Assembly: GCA_003550325.1 (NCBI GenBank)
Contig: QKWP01000111.1
Span: 177,309-241,308 of the forward strand
Direction: 5' to 3'
Length of the DNA stretch: 64,000 nucleotides
Source: Gigaspora rosea
Lineage: Eukaryota > Glomeromycota > Glomeromycetes > Diversisporales > Gigasporaceae
In this document: piece by piece, positions 10,906 through 23,190 of the stretch
Layout of the letters: each line of letters begins with the position of its first letter
Numbering within the stretch: the first letter of the stretch is position 1
The notes under the pieces: generated by a model
The model's input: the letters and a program-made list of their open reading frames with translations, nothing else
Told to the model about the DNA's origin: nothing
Databases searched by the model: none
Program-made: the position numbers and the translations under genes

Positions 10906-12562
10906 TGGGTATTTCATAAAAATTTGTAGATGAACAGTTAAGAATTATTGAATTGTCTATTTTCATGGTTTATTTCTTAGTTTTTAAATTATTAGAAAAT
11001 AGTGCATTGAGAGTGTTTGTTTTGAGATGAATTTGCTCCAATAAGGCTTAGAAATTTTCTTACCATATAATATATATTCAGGTCTTTATGACATTTTTAT
11101 ATTCATCTTATTGGAATTATTACAAATGTGTTTTTAATATATATTTTGAAAGTAAAATTTTTCATACTCTATTATGTTATATAAGTATAAAACTTTCATA
11201 ATAGATATTACATTTAGGTAAAATTCTATTAGTGGTATTATAGATTATTAGGATTTTAGACTCTCGCAGTGAAAAGTAAATAAAATTTTAAATGATGATC
11301 AGTTTTAAATAGTCATCCAAATAACAAAATATTTATTTTTTTCATAAATTATTAAGCTCAATTGAAAATTTATTAATTTTTATAAATTCTTAGACACTTG
11401 AAAAAAAACTAGCAAAAAGATTTTTCGACCAATTCGATTAAGTTGTGATTTCGGCATAATAGATTCAATAATATATAACGATAAATTTTTGACGCAGCTG
11501 ATGAGAATGAAGAAACCTTGACGTAACCTGACGAAACCATAAGTTGCATCACTGGCGAATGACGCATGACGCAACTCAACCATATGTTTTTAAGGTCTCG
11601 TAGTTAGGTCACATGAGTTGCGTCAGGCATCATTAATCTATACCTAATTTGAGATCAAGTGTCGCTATTTATACTATCTTGTATGACTACATAAGTATAT
11701 CTCCGGCTGAATGCAAAAGTTTATTCGTTCAAGACATTTTCACAGTCTTTTTCATAACTTTAGGTACAAACTAAATGCATTTCGAGGATGTACTCAATTG
11801 AAAACAATAATCTAAATGAGTCAATATCATAATGATAAACTATCAGTATTAAGAACCAGTAATTTAAAATATTTTTATTTTTCGACCAATAACTTAACTA
11901 CATCATTTGAAAAATCATTCAGCTAACTTTTAATCACGCCTCAAAATTTAAGAATCAACTCTAATAACTAAAAAAACAGATACAGACGAATTCGATGAAT
12001 TGGCTATCTAAACCAAAAAAAGATAACATCATTTGGTACGCTCAGGAAATATGGATATCTGATATAGACATCATAAATTTATAATACATATTTATACTGT
12101 AAACTAGTTGCAACTATAAAAAAGCTCACAATATATAACACAAAATCCAGTTCAAGTAGCTTCTGTATAATTGATAAAAAGAAAATTGAAAGATAAAAAA
12201 AAAATTGCAGTTATGAACAAATTTAGCTTAATTATTGTAAACTATGTAAAAATTCTATTTTATTTTTGAAACTTAAAAATATACTGTAAACTGGCAATGG
12301 ATGAAAATAAATACATGGTGTAAAATTTTTATATTATTTCTAAAACTATGTCCATTTTAGATTGATATTTCCAGAGTTCACTATAGAGAGGCTTATTATA
12401 AAGAATTTGAAGTTACAATTAAAACAGGACCAGAGCAGCTAGCATACGTACATAACTTCAGTACGAGTTACGGCTCTTGTTTTTTTTTATTAAAGCTCAA
12501 TTTTTTAATAAATAAACGCACATAATAAAGTTTAGATTTATCGTATAAACATAGTTGATTTA
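10906..12562. other. Noncoding part of the segmental duplication (copy 1)
   Basis: No gene is supported. The sequence aligns by eye, with small indels, to 28961-30469 in copy 2, including shared blocks such as GTGCATTGAGAGTGTTTGTT, GAGATCAAGTGTCG and CTGTAAACTGGCAATGGATG. It is the ancestral spacer between the ATPase 3' end and the convergent Sel1-kinase gene. Confidence 0.7.
11511..11640. mobile_element. Degenerate MITE of the GATGCCTGACG family
   Basis: The right end reads GCGTCAGGCATCATTA. The interior is rich in TGACGCAAC/GTTGCGTCA motifs in both orientations, the same theme as the better preserved element at 46202-46324. The segment is absent from the equivalent position in copy 2 of the segmental duplication (near 29487), which supports insertion. 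The left border is poorly defined. Confidence 0.5.
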
Positions 12563-14690
12563 CTAATAATCATTCGGAATTTTTACAATATCAACAGGCT
12601 TAGTTGTATATATTTTTGATAACTTCGCACCAAATTCTGATATAAAATATGGTTTGCTTGTATATATGTTGTTTAATTTTTCAGTAATCATAGGTAAATT
12701 TTTATTGATTTCATCATTTTCTATGAATTGCTTTTTAATTATATTTTCACTCTCACTTTCAATATCGATATCGATACCACTCACATTTTTGATATCAATA
12801 CCACTTACATTTTTGATATCAATATCATTCTCATTTTCGATATCGATATCACTCTCATTTTCGGTATCGATATTACTTTCATTTTCGATATCGATATCAC
12901 TCTCATTTCGATATCAATAACACTCTCATTTTCGATATCGATATCATCGATATCACTCTCAATAATATTCGACCATTGATTTAGTTTATTAATTATTTCT
13001 CTAACATTAGGTCGTTTATCTGGATCAGAACTCATGCATTGATTTGCCAACTCAACATAGCAATCAGGAGTACCAGGTGCAAATTTTGGTCGTAATCCAT
13101 AATTACAAATCATAATTGCAAGATCAATATCAAATTTATAATCATTAAAGGACCTTTGCCCAGTTGTCATCTCGACCATAATAATTCCAAATGAATAAAT
13201 ATCTGATGCTTTTGTGTATAGCTTTTTTTGAAAGAGTTCTGGTGCAATATAAGGTAAAACTCCATGAATATGTTCCTCTTTTTCGTTTTCGTCAAATGGT
13301 TTTGATAAACCTAGATCAGTAATGTATGCTCTATAATTCTTCTTTAGCAAGATATTTCCAGGATGTAAATCTCGATGTAAATATCCCTTAGAATGTATAT
13401 GATAAAGATTAGACACAATATCATGGAGTATCTTTAATTTAAATTTCCATTCAAATTTAAAGATATTAGTAAAGTTTTTACTTAATGATCCATATTTTGC
13501 ATAACTAAGTACTAAAATATAGTCTTTTGTTTTTTCATCTCTAGATATTCCCAAATATTGTGATAAACTATGACAAGCTTTTAACTAAAAAAAGATAAAT
13601 TAAATTAATTTGAAATATTCAAAATTAAAAATAAATAAAAAAATGTTTAAAAAAAAAGTACCTCTTTTAAAAATGGCTCTTTATTTTTATTAGAATCCTT
13701 TATTATCTTAATTGCTACATTTTCATATGACCTATATCGGTTAAGATATTTTGCTCTAAAAACGGTAGAGAATGCTCCTTTGCCTATCACCTCAATAATT
13801 TCAAATTTATCATATGGTACCCAGTGAAAAAATTTTTGTTTTTCGTTAACAGTATTTTGTTCAGTAATAGCTGATTTTAAATACTATTCAAAAGCAATAT
13901 CAATATTCTTTTCAACAATAATTCCTTTCCGGTAAAATTTACCAACATAATACATTCCATCAGCATACCCCATTTCCGCTAATTTTTTGTAATATTCAAA
14001 TGCTTTTTTTTCGTCCTTTTCAACACCAATTCCATATCTGTAACAAAGTCCGACGTTGTATGATCCTGTAGCGCTCCCCATCTCTGTAGCTTTTTGATAA
14101 TATATGAATCCCTTATGTTTATCCTTTTCAACTCCAATTCCATAAAGATAACAATATCCAATATCATTTGTTCCAATAACGTCGCCCATCTCTGCAGATT
14201 TTTGATAATAATTGAATGCTTTCTGTTCATCCTTTTCGACTCCAATTCTGTATTGATAGCAATATCCAACGCTTTTTGTTCCGCTAGCGTCTCCCATCTT
14301 AGCAGATTTTTGATAATAATTGAATGCTTTACGTTCATCCTTCTCAACCCATTTTCCATAACGATAACAATTTGCAAGAATTATTTGAACTATAGAGTTG
14401 ATTGGATTATCTAAGCAAGAATTGATAATATTTACTAGATTTTGCTTCTTATTTATTAGAAATTGCTCTATTGAATCAAGAATTAAATTAGAAATTTTGC
14501 CTTTCATTCTTTCTTTAATATACAGATTACATATTTCATTAACAATTTCGTTTAGAAAATCATGTGAAAAATCCTGCAAATTATTATTTTCTAAATACAT
14601 TTGGGTCTCTTTGTTGACTATTTGAGTAATATCTAATGAACTCTCGATTTTTTCAGGTTGCTTTAAAAATAGATTATTGCAATTTGACAT
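12563..14690 (-). pseudogene. Sel1-repeat protein kinase, copy 1 (nonsense + frameshift)
   Basis: The start is the ATG at 14690 (MSNCNNLFLKQPEK). A helical N-terminus of about 110 residues is followed by at least four Sel1 repeats of 36 residues (GDASGTKSVGYCYQYRIGVEKDE type), then a kinase domain. Exon 1 ends after FLKE at 13662; a 77-bp GT-AG intron spans 13585-13661; the second exon starts at LKACHSLSQYLG. Kinase landmarks are GKGAFSTVFRA, VAIKII, HRDLHPGNIL, DLG in place of DFG, APE and a DIYSFG segment. The family is a Ser/Thr or TKL-like group expanded in Glomeromycotina and presumed to act in signalling. Two lesions are seen: a TAG at 13884-13886 where copy 2 has Trp, and a missing base at about 12906-12908 in an acidic repeat, which puts the conserved C-terminus (KKQFIENDEINKNLP...) out of frame. 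Translation would stop after the Sel1 part. A recoded read-through is unlikely but untested. Confidence 0.85.
12777..12960 (-). repeat. 24-bp coding minisatellite in the kinase C-terminus
   Basis: About seven to eight units of the type TCATTTTCGATATCGATATC plus ACTC (as read on the + strand) lie in tandem. On the coding strand they specify an acidic octad, roughly IDIENESD. Copy 2 has only one or two degenerate equivalents (30650-30710), so the array expanded in copy 1. One unit lacks a T (12906-12908), shifting the frame. Confidence 0.85.
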
Positions 14691-14849
14691 ATTAACGCAA
14701 GAAAAGTATGTTGCATATCGATATAGTTACATCAAATTTATTAGAGTTATACCAGGAACGTTGTACATAGTATGAAGTGTATGGTTAATAGGAAACTATC
14801 AGTGTGCGAAATCTTGAATCTTATTGGTTGTCGTATTCAAATTGGGGTG
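14691..14849. promoter_or_regulatory. Conserved upstream region of the Sel1-kinase copies
   Basis: The first ~60 bases upstream of the start codon (14694-14750) match 32551-32610 upstream of copy 2 almost exactly (GCAAGAAAAGTATGTTGCAT, then ATCGATATAGTTACATC). This places the edge of the duplication just beyond the promoter. No defined promoter motif is recognised. The sequence after 14755 (ACCAGGAACGTTGTACATAG) belongs to a dispersed repeat also seen near 15625 and 27750. Confidence 0.5.
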
Positions 14850-15150
14850 GCAATCAATTAATCACTTCACTGACATAACATTTCACCGACAATTATTCAC
14901 CGACAAGTTCATTTTACCGACAGTTTATTTCACTGAAGCTCATTTTACCTACAAAGTAATTCTGGTAATTGTCGTTAGGGTCAGGGTAGAATTGGGTAGA
15001 ATTAGGGCTAAATTTAGTGTGCTGTTTAGAAATAAACTTGTTGGTGAAATGAGCTTTGGTGAAACAAACTGTTAGTAAAATGAACTTGTCAGTGAGTATT
15101 TGTCGGTGAAATGTTATGTCGGTGAAGTGATTGTCAGTGAAATAATACAA
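14850..15150. mobile_element. Palindromic MITE built of TTCACCGACA repeats
   Basis: Both arms consist of a degenerate 10-12 base unit, TTCACCGACAA, in tandem on the left and inverted on the right (TTGTCGGTGAAAT). The arms pair over about 110 bases around a central GTTAGGGTCAGGGTAGAATT segment. Apparent open frames on both strands are by-products of the inverted repeat. A diverged relative lies at 51030-51353. No target duplication was identified. Confidence 0.7.
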
Positions 15151-17437
15151 ACCCTTCAAATTGATCATTGGATGCGCATTAACATCACGTGTATAATCAC
15201 GTATACTGGGTAGATTTTGCGTTTGTTTAGTGCCATATGAAAACATTTTTTGTGTAATTCATTTTGATAACCTTGGGCTGTGCGCATCTTATAAATTCTG
15301 GCATGAGCGTCTATACCTATTATGCTACAATGGTAATCAATTCGTCATATAGTATGATTTTCTGAATTTGTTTACTTCATGGATTTATATCTTCTTTAGA
15401 TAGATTTAATTCCGTTTATGCATGATCCTCGCTATTGAGCAGGTTTGTTTGCTTGCTTTTTTTATTTATTTTCAAATTCTTCTTCTTGTGATTTTTGATA
15501 TTTTTTACTACTTTCTGGAGAATATTTGATCTGCATGAATGTTGTAATTCATACTATAGATCTTTATTTTCTTCACTGGCATTTAATTAATCTATATATA
15601 TTAATTCATTTTACCATTGAGTACCAGGACGAAGTATGAATACCAAGAACATAGTATGAAGTATTTAGTGTACAAGAAACAAAGTACAAAGTACGAAGCA
15701 TATGGTTTATAGGCAACTATATGTATGCAAATTCTTGGATCTTATTGGGTGGCATATTCAAATCAGTCATTGGAAGTGCAGTAACTTCATGTGTATAATT
15801 GCTTAACTGAACTAATATTAAGTTAGATTAATATGTATTAAGAGTATTGATTTGTTTAATTCGGTTTAAATGCCATATGAACTCGATTTTTGTGGATTTC
15901 ATTTTGATAAACCTGTGGTTATTCACAGCTTCCAAATTCTGGCACAAGCATTCATACAATACCTTCTACCTTAGTATCAATTCAAAAGTAAAAAGATATA
16001 CCAAAATTGTTCAATTCATTAATTTCACGTCTTCATAAGAATCAATTATGCATGACCCCTACTAAGCATGAATACTCTTCCTTCCATCTGCGATTTTTGC
16101 TATTTTTACTACTTTTTAGATGCTGCCTGATCTGCATGTATATTTTACTGTTAACACCTTAAACAATTTTCTTAAAATTGTAAAATGTGAATTTGCCAAA
16201 TTTGCTTACCATTTTGTATAATAGTCTCAATTTCAAGAAAAAAAATGCAAGAACAAGTGCAAATGCAAGATCAAGAACAATTGTTCCACAATAGATTGAA
16301 AGAAAAACATTTAGATTTATAAAAATAGAGTGAGCATATTAGCAAATATTAAGAAAAATTGTATTCTACTAAATATTTAAAAATTGATTTCTAGACTTTT
16401 CTATTTTTTATAAATTTTTGTTCAGAATTTTTGTTGTCCAAATTATCTGATAATTATTAATTCTCCTAGTGATTCATGTATTTATAGTTTTATGTTGATC
16501 TACCAATCATATAAAGTAATAGGAGACATGTAATAAAAAAAAAGAACAGCTACATGACCCTTTGCCTCAAAAACACCATTACAGGTAAGAACAACACATG
16601 TTATAGTCAGAAAATAGTGCAAAAGAAAGGAACAGCATGGGAACTTTACAAAATCTGAGAATTTCGAGATATACACTTATTTTCCAAGAATAAGCAATAT
16701 ATAGTACATTATTAGTACTATGTTAGCAAATTTAATAATTTGTTACAAGATTATTTCTTCATCAGCACTTTTAAATACCTAATAAATTGGTTAAATAATA
16801 GTAATTTTTAGGCCTTTCATCACGAAGTTATTTTTATGTAGACTTATGTATCTAAAAATTATATGTAAGTCTACAAACCCAATATAGACTTACATAGCAT
16901 AATTTATACATAAATATAATTTTTAAATAATATTTATTTAACAGCTATGTACCGAAAATTTAAAATATAAAAATGTGTTAAGTAGCCAAAATAAGTAAAA
17001 TATAGAATGAAATAAAAGTTATAATTAATATTAGGGTTAGAATTAGAGTTGGTGTTAGAGGTAAAATTGCAAGAGGAGCATTTTTAATCAAAAATACAAC
17101 AGGGTTACCCTAGTAAAATTTTGAGATATTGACTATTTCTTTTTGAATTAAAATTTTTTATATAAAAATTTATTTATATTTTATAATATATAAAGGTTAC
17201 ATAATTATATACATAAAATTTATTAATATATAATATTAATATAAAATTTTTATCTAAATTTTATGATATATAAGATTTATATAAAATTTTTACTTAAATT
17301 TTATGATATATAAAAGTTATATAGTTATAATATATAAAATTTATTAATATATAAAATTTGTATAAAAAATTTATTTAGAAATATAGCATATAAAGTTGTT
17401 TAATTATCATATTTAAAATTTATAAATATATAACATT
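15151..17437. other. AT-rich intergenic sequence with dispersed repeats
   Basis: No gene is supported. A repeat containing ACATAGTATGAAGTATTTAG and ATATGGTTTATAGGCAACTA at 15620-15790 resembles 14755-14830. At 17020-17060 there is ATTAGGGTTAGAATTAGAG. From 17150 to 17430 the sequence is a degenerate repeat of ATAAAATTTTTATTTAAATT and TATGATATATAA. Confidence 0.6.
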
Positions 17438-17723
17438 TAGGGTTCTGCAATTTGATTTGATCTTCAAATATTTGAATTAAATATTTGATCAAATTCAAAT
17501 TCAAATTTGACTATATTTGATTTGATCAAATTCAAATATGGCCATATTTGATTTGATTTGACAAATATTTGATTTGATTTGAAAATTACTATTAAAAATT
17601 CAAATTTAAATCAAATTCAAATTCAAATATTTGAATCAAATCAAATTCAAATCAGGGTCAATTTGATTTGATCAAATTCAAATTGATCCAATATTTGATT
17701 TGATTTGAATTTGAGGAACCCTA
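17438..17723. mobile_element. hAT-type MITE composed of TTTGA/TCAAA repeats, copy 1
   Basis: The ends are TAGGGTTCTGCAA and TTTGAGGAACCCTA, near-perfect inverted repeats. The 8-bp flanks are ATAACATT (17430-17437) and ATAATATT (17724-17731), matching at 7 of 8 positions, as expected for hAT target duplications. Almost the whole interior is TTTGA/TCAAA pentamers in both orientations, making it densely self-complementary. A second copy is at 43714-43959. Confidence 0.85.
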
Positions 17724-19911
17724 ATAATATTTACATAAGCCTTTTTTATAAATTTATTTTTATATATATTCAAATAAATTTTATATAAATTCTATATTAA
17801 ATAACATATTAAAATTAACATATATAATTTTTATATAGTATTCTATATAATATTTATATAAAGTTGTAGATCTATGTAGATTTTATAAAAAATGTACTTG
17901 CTGATGTTGTTATTACTAAAATATTGATAATGTATTGCTAATATTAGCATTTTATTAGTATAAAAATTGACAAAAATATTTATAAGATTAAATTATAGTA
18001 ATAAAATGCTATTAATTTGCTTATATTTGCAAAAGTTTGTATTTTAATAGTACATTATCAGCACTGTTAAATTGTATATTTTTAGCAAGTTCAATTATGA
18101 CAGATTTTTATAAAGAAGATTAATGACAAATAAGGTTAATATATGCAATAGTATATGCATAGAATTAAGAATTAGAAGGTATCAGGTAAGTATAAGGATT
18201 GGGGAATAACATAACCAGGTCTGAGATGCTTGAACTGAAATTTGCATGACCCAAGATAAAGACATGTGATTCTATTATTTTCTTAATTGCTTTTTAGCAT
18301 TTTTTTACTTGAATACTGCACTCACAGCTAGCTTGCTTTAGCAGGTAGAAAATAATACCCTGGTCTTAATTCTATAGCTGCTCCTAGTACAATTACAATT
18401 GCATTGTCACAGGATGTCATTGCCATTCTGGCTGTCACAGATCAGTTACTCTTTTTTTAGTTATAATTCTACCAAATTTCAACAAAACCACTTTTAGCAT
18501 AAATTATTTGCAGGTATAGTTCAAATAAATACTATGTGTTATATAATGTGAATAAATTTTGATATATTCATAGTTATATCCAAAATGTGATTAGTGTGCT
18601 AAAATTAATATAGCAATATAATCAAGTTATAAGTTTTAACACCTTTGATTAAGTTATACAAACTATGGTCAAAATGCTAAGACAAATAAATCGATAAGCA
18701 AGTTATAATCAAGAATGTCATCACAATAACAATTGTTAGTATTATGTGTTGATTAGTAAAGTATCATAAATGATCATTATTGCTGATTTTATTGCAGATC
18801 ACAATTGATTTTATTTTGTCTTTAAAATTAGTCTAGTATTGCTTCATATCAAAAGTAGAATTTGGTTTTTTATTTTGTTGAAATGATATATAATTTTAGT
18901 AAATTTAGGATTTTGAAAAGATTGGTAAATAGGATATATTAAAGTAGATTAGAATAAATAGGAGGTATGGGCATGCAAACACTAAAAGACGAAGTTTATA
19001 AGGGTCTTTTGTTTAGAAGAAAAAGTTATCTCTTGTTTGCTATTGCTCATCTAGTAAAAACTGGCTCTATCTCCCTCCTGCTCTATTTTAAATAACTCAG
19101 CAAGTATTAGTATAGATTTGAGTTAATTTGTATTTGAATTAATAGTTGTAGTTTCTGTTGCAATTTAATGTAAAAATTTTGTTACATAACTTATTGACTA
19201 TTGTGGTGATTTACTATAAATTATTATGTTTTTAATTAGCAACTTTCTTGCTATATGATAAAAACATATATAAATAGATTCACAAAACTTCAATACTATG
19301 ACAAAAGCCTTTAAACTAGAACTAATTAATTATTTGAACCTAAACCAATTAATTCCAACCTGTCAAATGCATAACTACTGACCTCTCAGTTTTCAAACTT
19401 TCTAAACCAAGGTCCTAAGATGGTTAATTTATATTTATAGCTAAAAAAAAAGTATTGGAATATCATTCCTTAGTAGCTATTTCAGCTTCTTTGCAGCTGC
19501 AGAGCTTAAATATTCACTAATAAGGGTCCTTGCACTGCCAATATAGCCAGCACTGCCTGCACAGCTGTAGAACCAAAAACTAATGTAAAGATCTTTATAC
19601 TACTACAATAGACATGAATCTTAAACTATTAAAAATATATTGGCCAACCAGACTAATGCAACTAATAGTATAATTTTATAATAGCTAACAAGTTTTTTGT
19701 AACAAAATTTTTATGGCAAATTATGATAGGAATTAAAACTATTAATTCTAAAACCAACTAATTTAGTTGTATACCATAGTAGCAAGTTTTTGTTTTGCAT
19801 TTTATTTTAGTATAGTATATAACTACAAAAATATATACTAGCATTTCCCCTTTTACTATTGAGAAACCTATAAAGCAGTTTTGCAACATTTACCTTTTTT
19901 TTATATTTTAG
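17724..19911. other. AT-rich intergenic sequence
   Basis: No gene recognised. A moderately less AT-rich stretch at 18180-18450 has no identifiable motif. Parts of 19100-19260 and 19590-19760 resemble single degenerate units of the TTCTGTTACAGAACTTAC satellite found at 37850-39826. Confidence 0.55.
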
Positions 19912-20055
19912 TGTTCGGATCTAGATAATCTGTTTATCTAAAGATAATTATCTGTTGAAAAAAATCATTATCATTTATCTATATCTGTTCATGATTTCAT
20001 TATCTGGATAACTATCTAGATTATCTGTTAATTATTAGATACTTGATAAACATGA
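19912..20055 (+). repeat. Dispersed GTGTTCGGATC repeat, copy 1
   Basis: The segment starts AGTGTTCGGATCTAGATAA and continues with TTATCTGTTGAAAAAAATC and TTATCTGGATAACTATC. The same sequence family occurs in reverse orientation at 21708-21843. GATAATC/GATTATC and TCCGGATAA motifs make it partly self-complementary. It is probably a MITE family, but complete terminal repeats are not visible. Confidence 0.5.
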
Positions 20056-20362
20056 TATAAATATTGTGTAATGCAGAATTGTGTCATACAAATTAACTAT
20101 ATATTAATATAGATACTCAAACAGCTCCTCCAGGAAATAAAAAAATTTGTTAAGAATTCTATAATACCATACCAAAAACGGAGTGATATTGAATATTTCA
20201 CGTAGTGTATGTTATATTGCAAATTAAATGGCGTACGTACGCAAAATCTTGCACCTATTGGGATAACTGCATATAACAAAGCAATGGAATGATACATATA
20301 GAAACTTCACATATTAAATCTTGTAATTTACTTTCTAAAAATCTGATTTTTATTTCTGTATT

Positions 20363-20532
20363 ATTACTGTAACACAATGGTTAACAAGTTAGAACAACGC
20401 TTGCATTTTACAGTTTCATATTTAGAGGCTAAATTGATTATGATTATATTACTGTAACACAATGGTTAACAAGTTAGAACAACGCTTGCATTTTACAGCT
20501 TCACATTTAGAGGCTAAATTGATTATGATTAT
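20363..20532 (+). repeat. Tandem duplication, 2 x 85 bp
   Basis: ATTACTGTAACACAATGG starts at 20363 and again at 20448; the two 85-base units differ only at a couple of positions (for example GTTTCATATT versus CTTCACATT). The high identity means the duplication is recent, or a local assembly artefact. Confidence 0.85.
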
Positions 20533-20572
20533 TTAATACTAATTGAATAACAATAATTTGGCAAATGAACAT

Positions 20573-20643
20573 GTGCTGTGACACGGCACATGTTGATGTT
20601 ATCCGGCAATTTATGATCATGATCATATGAGTTTGCCGGATAA
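20573..20643. repeat. Two adjacent hairpins
   Basis: ACATGTGC...GCACATGT forms one stem, and TTATCCGGCAA (20599-20609) pairs perfectly with TTGCCGGATAA (20633-20643) around a loop containing ATGATCATGATCAT. A related AATTTGRCAAATGAACATGT sequence is found at 53278-53345, suggesting a small palindromic repeat family. Confidence 0.6.
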
Positions 20644-20879
20644 GTAATAATAACAGAATTTAAAGCTCTTGATATTTATATGGAATCATAATTTATATGT
20701 ATCAAATTCATATGACAACCCGAACAAACATGATTATTTATTTGGCCTTGTAATTCACTATAATGAAGGAAAAAGCTTACGGCAAAGACTACAAGTAATT
20801 GGCAAGAGTAGGTGAAGAGACGCACCTACACCTTGATGTTTTTGATTAAGCAATAATAATATAATTACTGGTAATACTC

Positions 20880-21265
20880 AATTATTTTTGGGCTTTTTTT
20901 GGTCTTGTTGAGCCTTTTCTTGCAAGTTTTTTACTTCTCTTAAAAGATCACTTAATAATTTAAAAAACCGCACGGTTAAGAAAAATTGCAAGGAGGCAAA
21001 AAAAAGTAAGAAGAGCCTCCTTTTCTTTTATTTCTGGGCAGTGGTCGATTTTCCCAGTTCTTAGAGGAATGGAGAATTTTTTGGCCGCTAGACAAGTGAT
21101 TAAGATTTTTGGCTTGGAAGCAAAATCCCCAGGTCCCTAATGGTTTTACTCCCACTAATGCTAAATATTTTTGAATCTTGAATTAAGGGGTTTTGAAAGC
21201 CAGTTACCACTGGCAGTTTATCTTTTAACTTTCTAATTTTTTGTTTGCTTGCGGACGGGCAAATT
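20880..21265. other. Compositionally distinct, more GC-rich island
   Basis: This block is visibly less AT-rich than its surroundings. It contains an 8-bp stem, AAGGAGGC (20991-20998) with GCCTCCTT (21015-21022), followed by TTTTCTTTTATTT, which has the form of a bacterial-type intrinsic terminator, and a short CCGCACGG inverted repeat. It lacks a long open frame. It could be organellar DNA transferred to the nucleus, DNA from a bacterial endosymbiont, or an old unique gene remnant; sequence alone does not decide. Confidence 0.35.
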
Positions 21266-21707
21266 AAATATGTCAGAACGAAGAAATTTACAACTTGTTA
21301 AAAATCGTTCAAAAAAAAGAAAATAAAAGCTATAATACGTATCTCAGATCAATTCTTTATCACTGCCACAAATTTGAAATTGTTGTTGATTCTCATGAGT
21401 AATTGATGCTAAAACTATTCACATCCGCCTAACAAGATAAGCAAGCGATTAGTTCAAACATCGTATAAATATTTTTACAGTCTGTAATTTGAAAATAGCG
21501 ATAATTAAAAAAAGTGAACAAAATGATCGGTAGGACACAAGTAACAGACGATATAATAATAAAAAAAAAAAGACGAGTTTAGAAATTAATATCATAAATG
21601 TATGTACTGTACGTACGCGTTAAAATCATATGAGTATGAGTATATGCACATGTATGCATGGCTAGCCAATTGTATCGCCACTATTTTACCCGTTTCACTA
21701 TATATAT

Positions 21708-21843
21708 TAATACAGATAATCTATAGATAATTATCCGAACTTAAAGTAACTATCCGGATAAATTATCTGTTGAACAAAATCATTATTTGTTATCTGTATT
21801 ATCCGGATAATCCGGATAAAAAATCTAACAGATCTGAACACTA
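21708..21843 (-). repeat. Dispersed GTGTTCGGATC repeat, copy 2 (inverted)
   Basis: The reverse complement begins AGTGTTCAGATCTGTTAGA and shares TTATCCGGATAATACAGATA and GATAATTATCTATAGATTA with copy 1 at 19912-20055. Confidence 0.5.
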
Positions 21844-21905
21844 TTATATTTGTACATTATATATACAATAACAACTATTAATTCCAATATAAAAAACTGT
21901 CAGAA

Positions 21906-22455
21906 ATGATGCTGAAATTGGATAATACTAAAATCCACATGATCTCTCGTATGCAACAGATTTCCTAAAATTTCCAAAAATCGTATAAACAATCGATCTA
22001 CACTATGTAATCAAACCAATCAAATGCTATAACAGTATAGCTAGTCGGGTTAATTCAATATATGTCTATATGTTGCATAAATTACTTTCTTGATATCTAT
22101 ATACAGAAGACCTTCTAACTATATCAAAAAGGTGTCCCTAACCAACCCTAATCCTAACTATGAACTATACTAGATTTAACTAAATTTTTTTTTGGTTAGT
22201 GGCTTTATAGACGCTTTTTGCTTCGTGGTTAGAGTTAGAGTTAGGGTCACCTTTTTGATACAGTTAGAAGGTCTTCTGTATATAGGTATCAAGAATGCGA
22301 TTTATGTAGCATATAGGCATACCGACTGGTTATGGTGTTTATATTGTTTAGATTACATAGGTAAATCAATTGTTTATATAATTTTTCAGAAATTGTAGGA
22401 GATGCGATGATACATAGATCACATAGATTTTAGTATTATCTGATTTTAGCATCAT
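21906..22455. mobile_element. Palindromic element, ~550 bp, arms ~270 bp
   Basis: The left arm runs from ATGATGCTGAAATTGG through GATAATACTAAAATCCACAT to TACAGAAGACCTTCTAACT and ATCAAAAAGGTG. The right arm carries these as reverse complements (ACCTTTTTGAT, AGTTAGAAGGTCTTCTGTA, GATTTTAGTATTATCTG, GCATCAT). The inner ~90 bases of each arm are nearly identical and the outer parts are diverged. The centre holds CCCTAACCAACCCTAATC and AGTTAGAGTTAGGG. An open frame at 22192-22398 is part of the right arm and not a gene. Confidence 0.75.
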
Positions 22456-23190
22456 CCTTAACATAAACTAACATAATATATACTGCGCGAGCTACAATAG
22501 TTCGTAAGTTTTATAACAAAATTTTTTATAGTAATTTCTGATAGAATTTATAACTATTTTCTAGTTAGTAAGGCCAGACCAATTTAATTTGGTAGTTTAT
22601 ATTATCACCTTTTTATCCTCTCCTCTCTTACTTATAGAAATTACTTAATAAATTTAAAAAAGAATCTGATTGGTTATTTGATTATACAAACCAATCAAAT
22701 TCTTTTATTAGATCTATTGATAGAGGTACTATACTTAAATTTTTTAGCAAAGTTTATCAAATATATAAAATCCTGCCTGCTATTTTGGTAACAATGAAAA
22801 GAGAGTTAATTGTGTTGAAATTATAATGATTTTTGTCATAGTTTCTATAAAAAAATTCTGTTACAAATCTACTTAACACATAATACATTTTAAGTTTAAG
22901 TTTGTATTAAAATTATTTTTTATTTCTATAATGAATTATTGTAAAAATTTTTATACAAAGTTTGCTCACTATTCTAATAATTATAATTTATAGTTAGAGT
23001 TAACTTATATAGTTTATAATGGAATTCTTATAGTTTTTATCACGAGTTATGGTTACAAACCTTAATATGTATTTCGTAGTTTCTAAAGAGCCTTTGCACT
23101 TGGTAAAAGAGGTGCAAATAAATAATAAGAAATATAATAATTTGAAAACAGCAAAGGCGAAAAATGAAAATATAATTCAAATAACACATG
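22456..23190. repeat. Degenerate units of the TTCTGTTACAGAACTTAC satellite
   Basis: AAAAAATTCTGTTACAAATC near 22850, AGTTTGCTCACTATTCTAAT near 22960 and similar pieces match the unit of the 37850-39826 array with many changes. No gene is present. Confidence 0.5.

Noticed and set aside
20991-21024. Rho-independent terminator as a functional site
   Set aside because: The shape fits, but the context is a fungal nuclear-type sequence with no upstream bacterial gene; kept only as an observation.
22192-22398. 68-residue open frame on the + strand
   Set aside because: It lies wholly in the right arm of the 21906-22455 palindrome and mirrors the left arm; no codon signal or motif.
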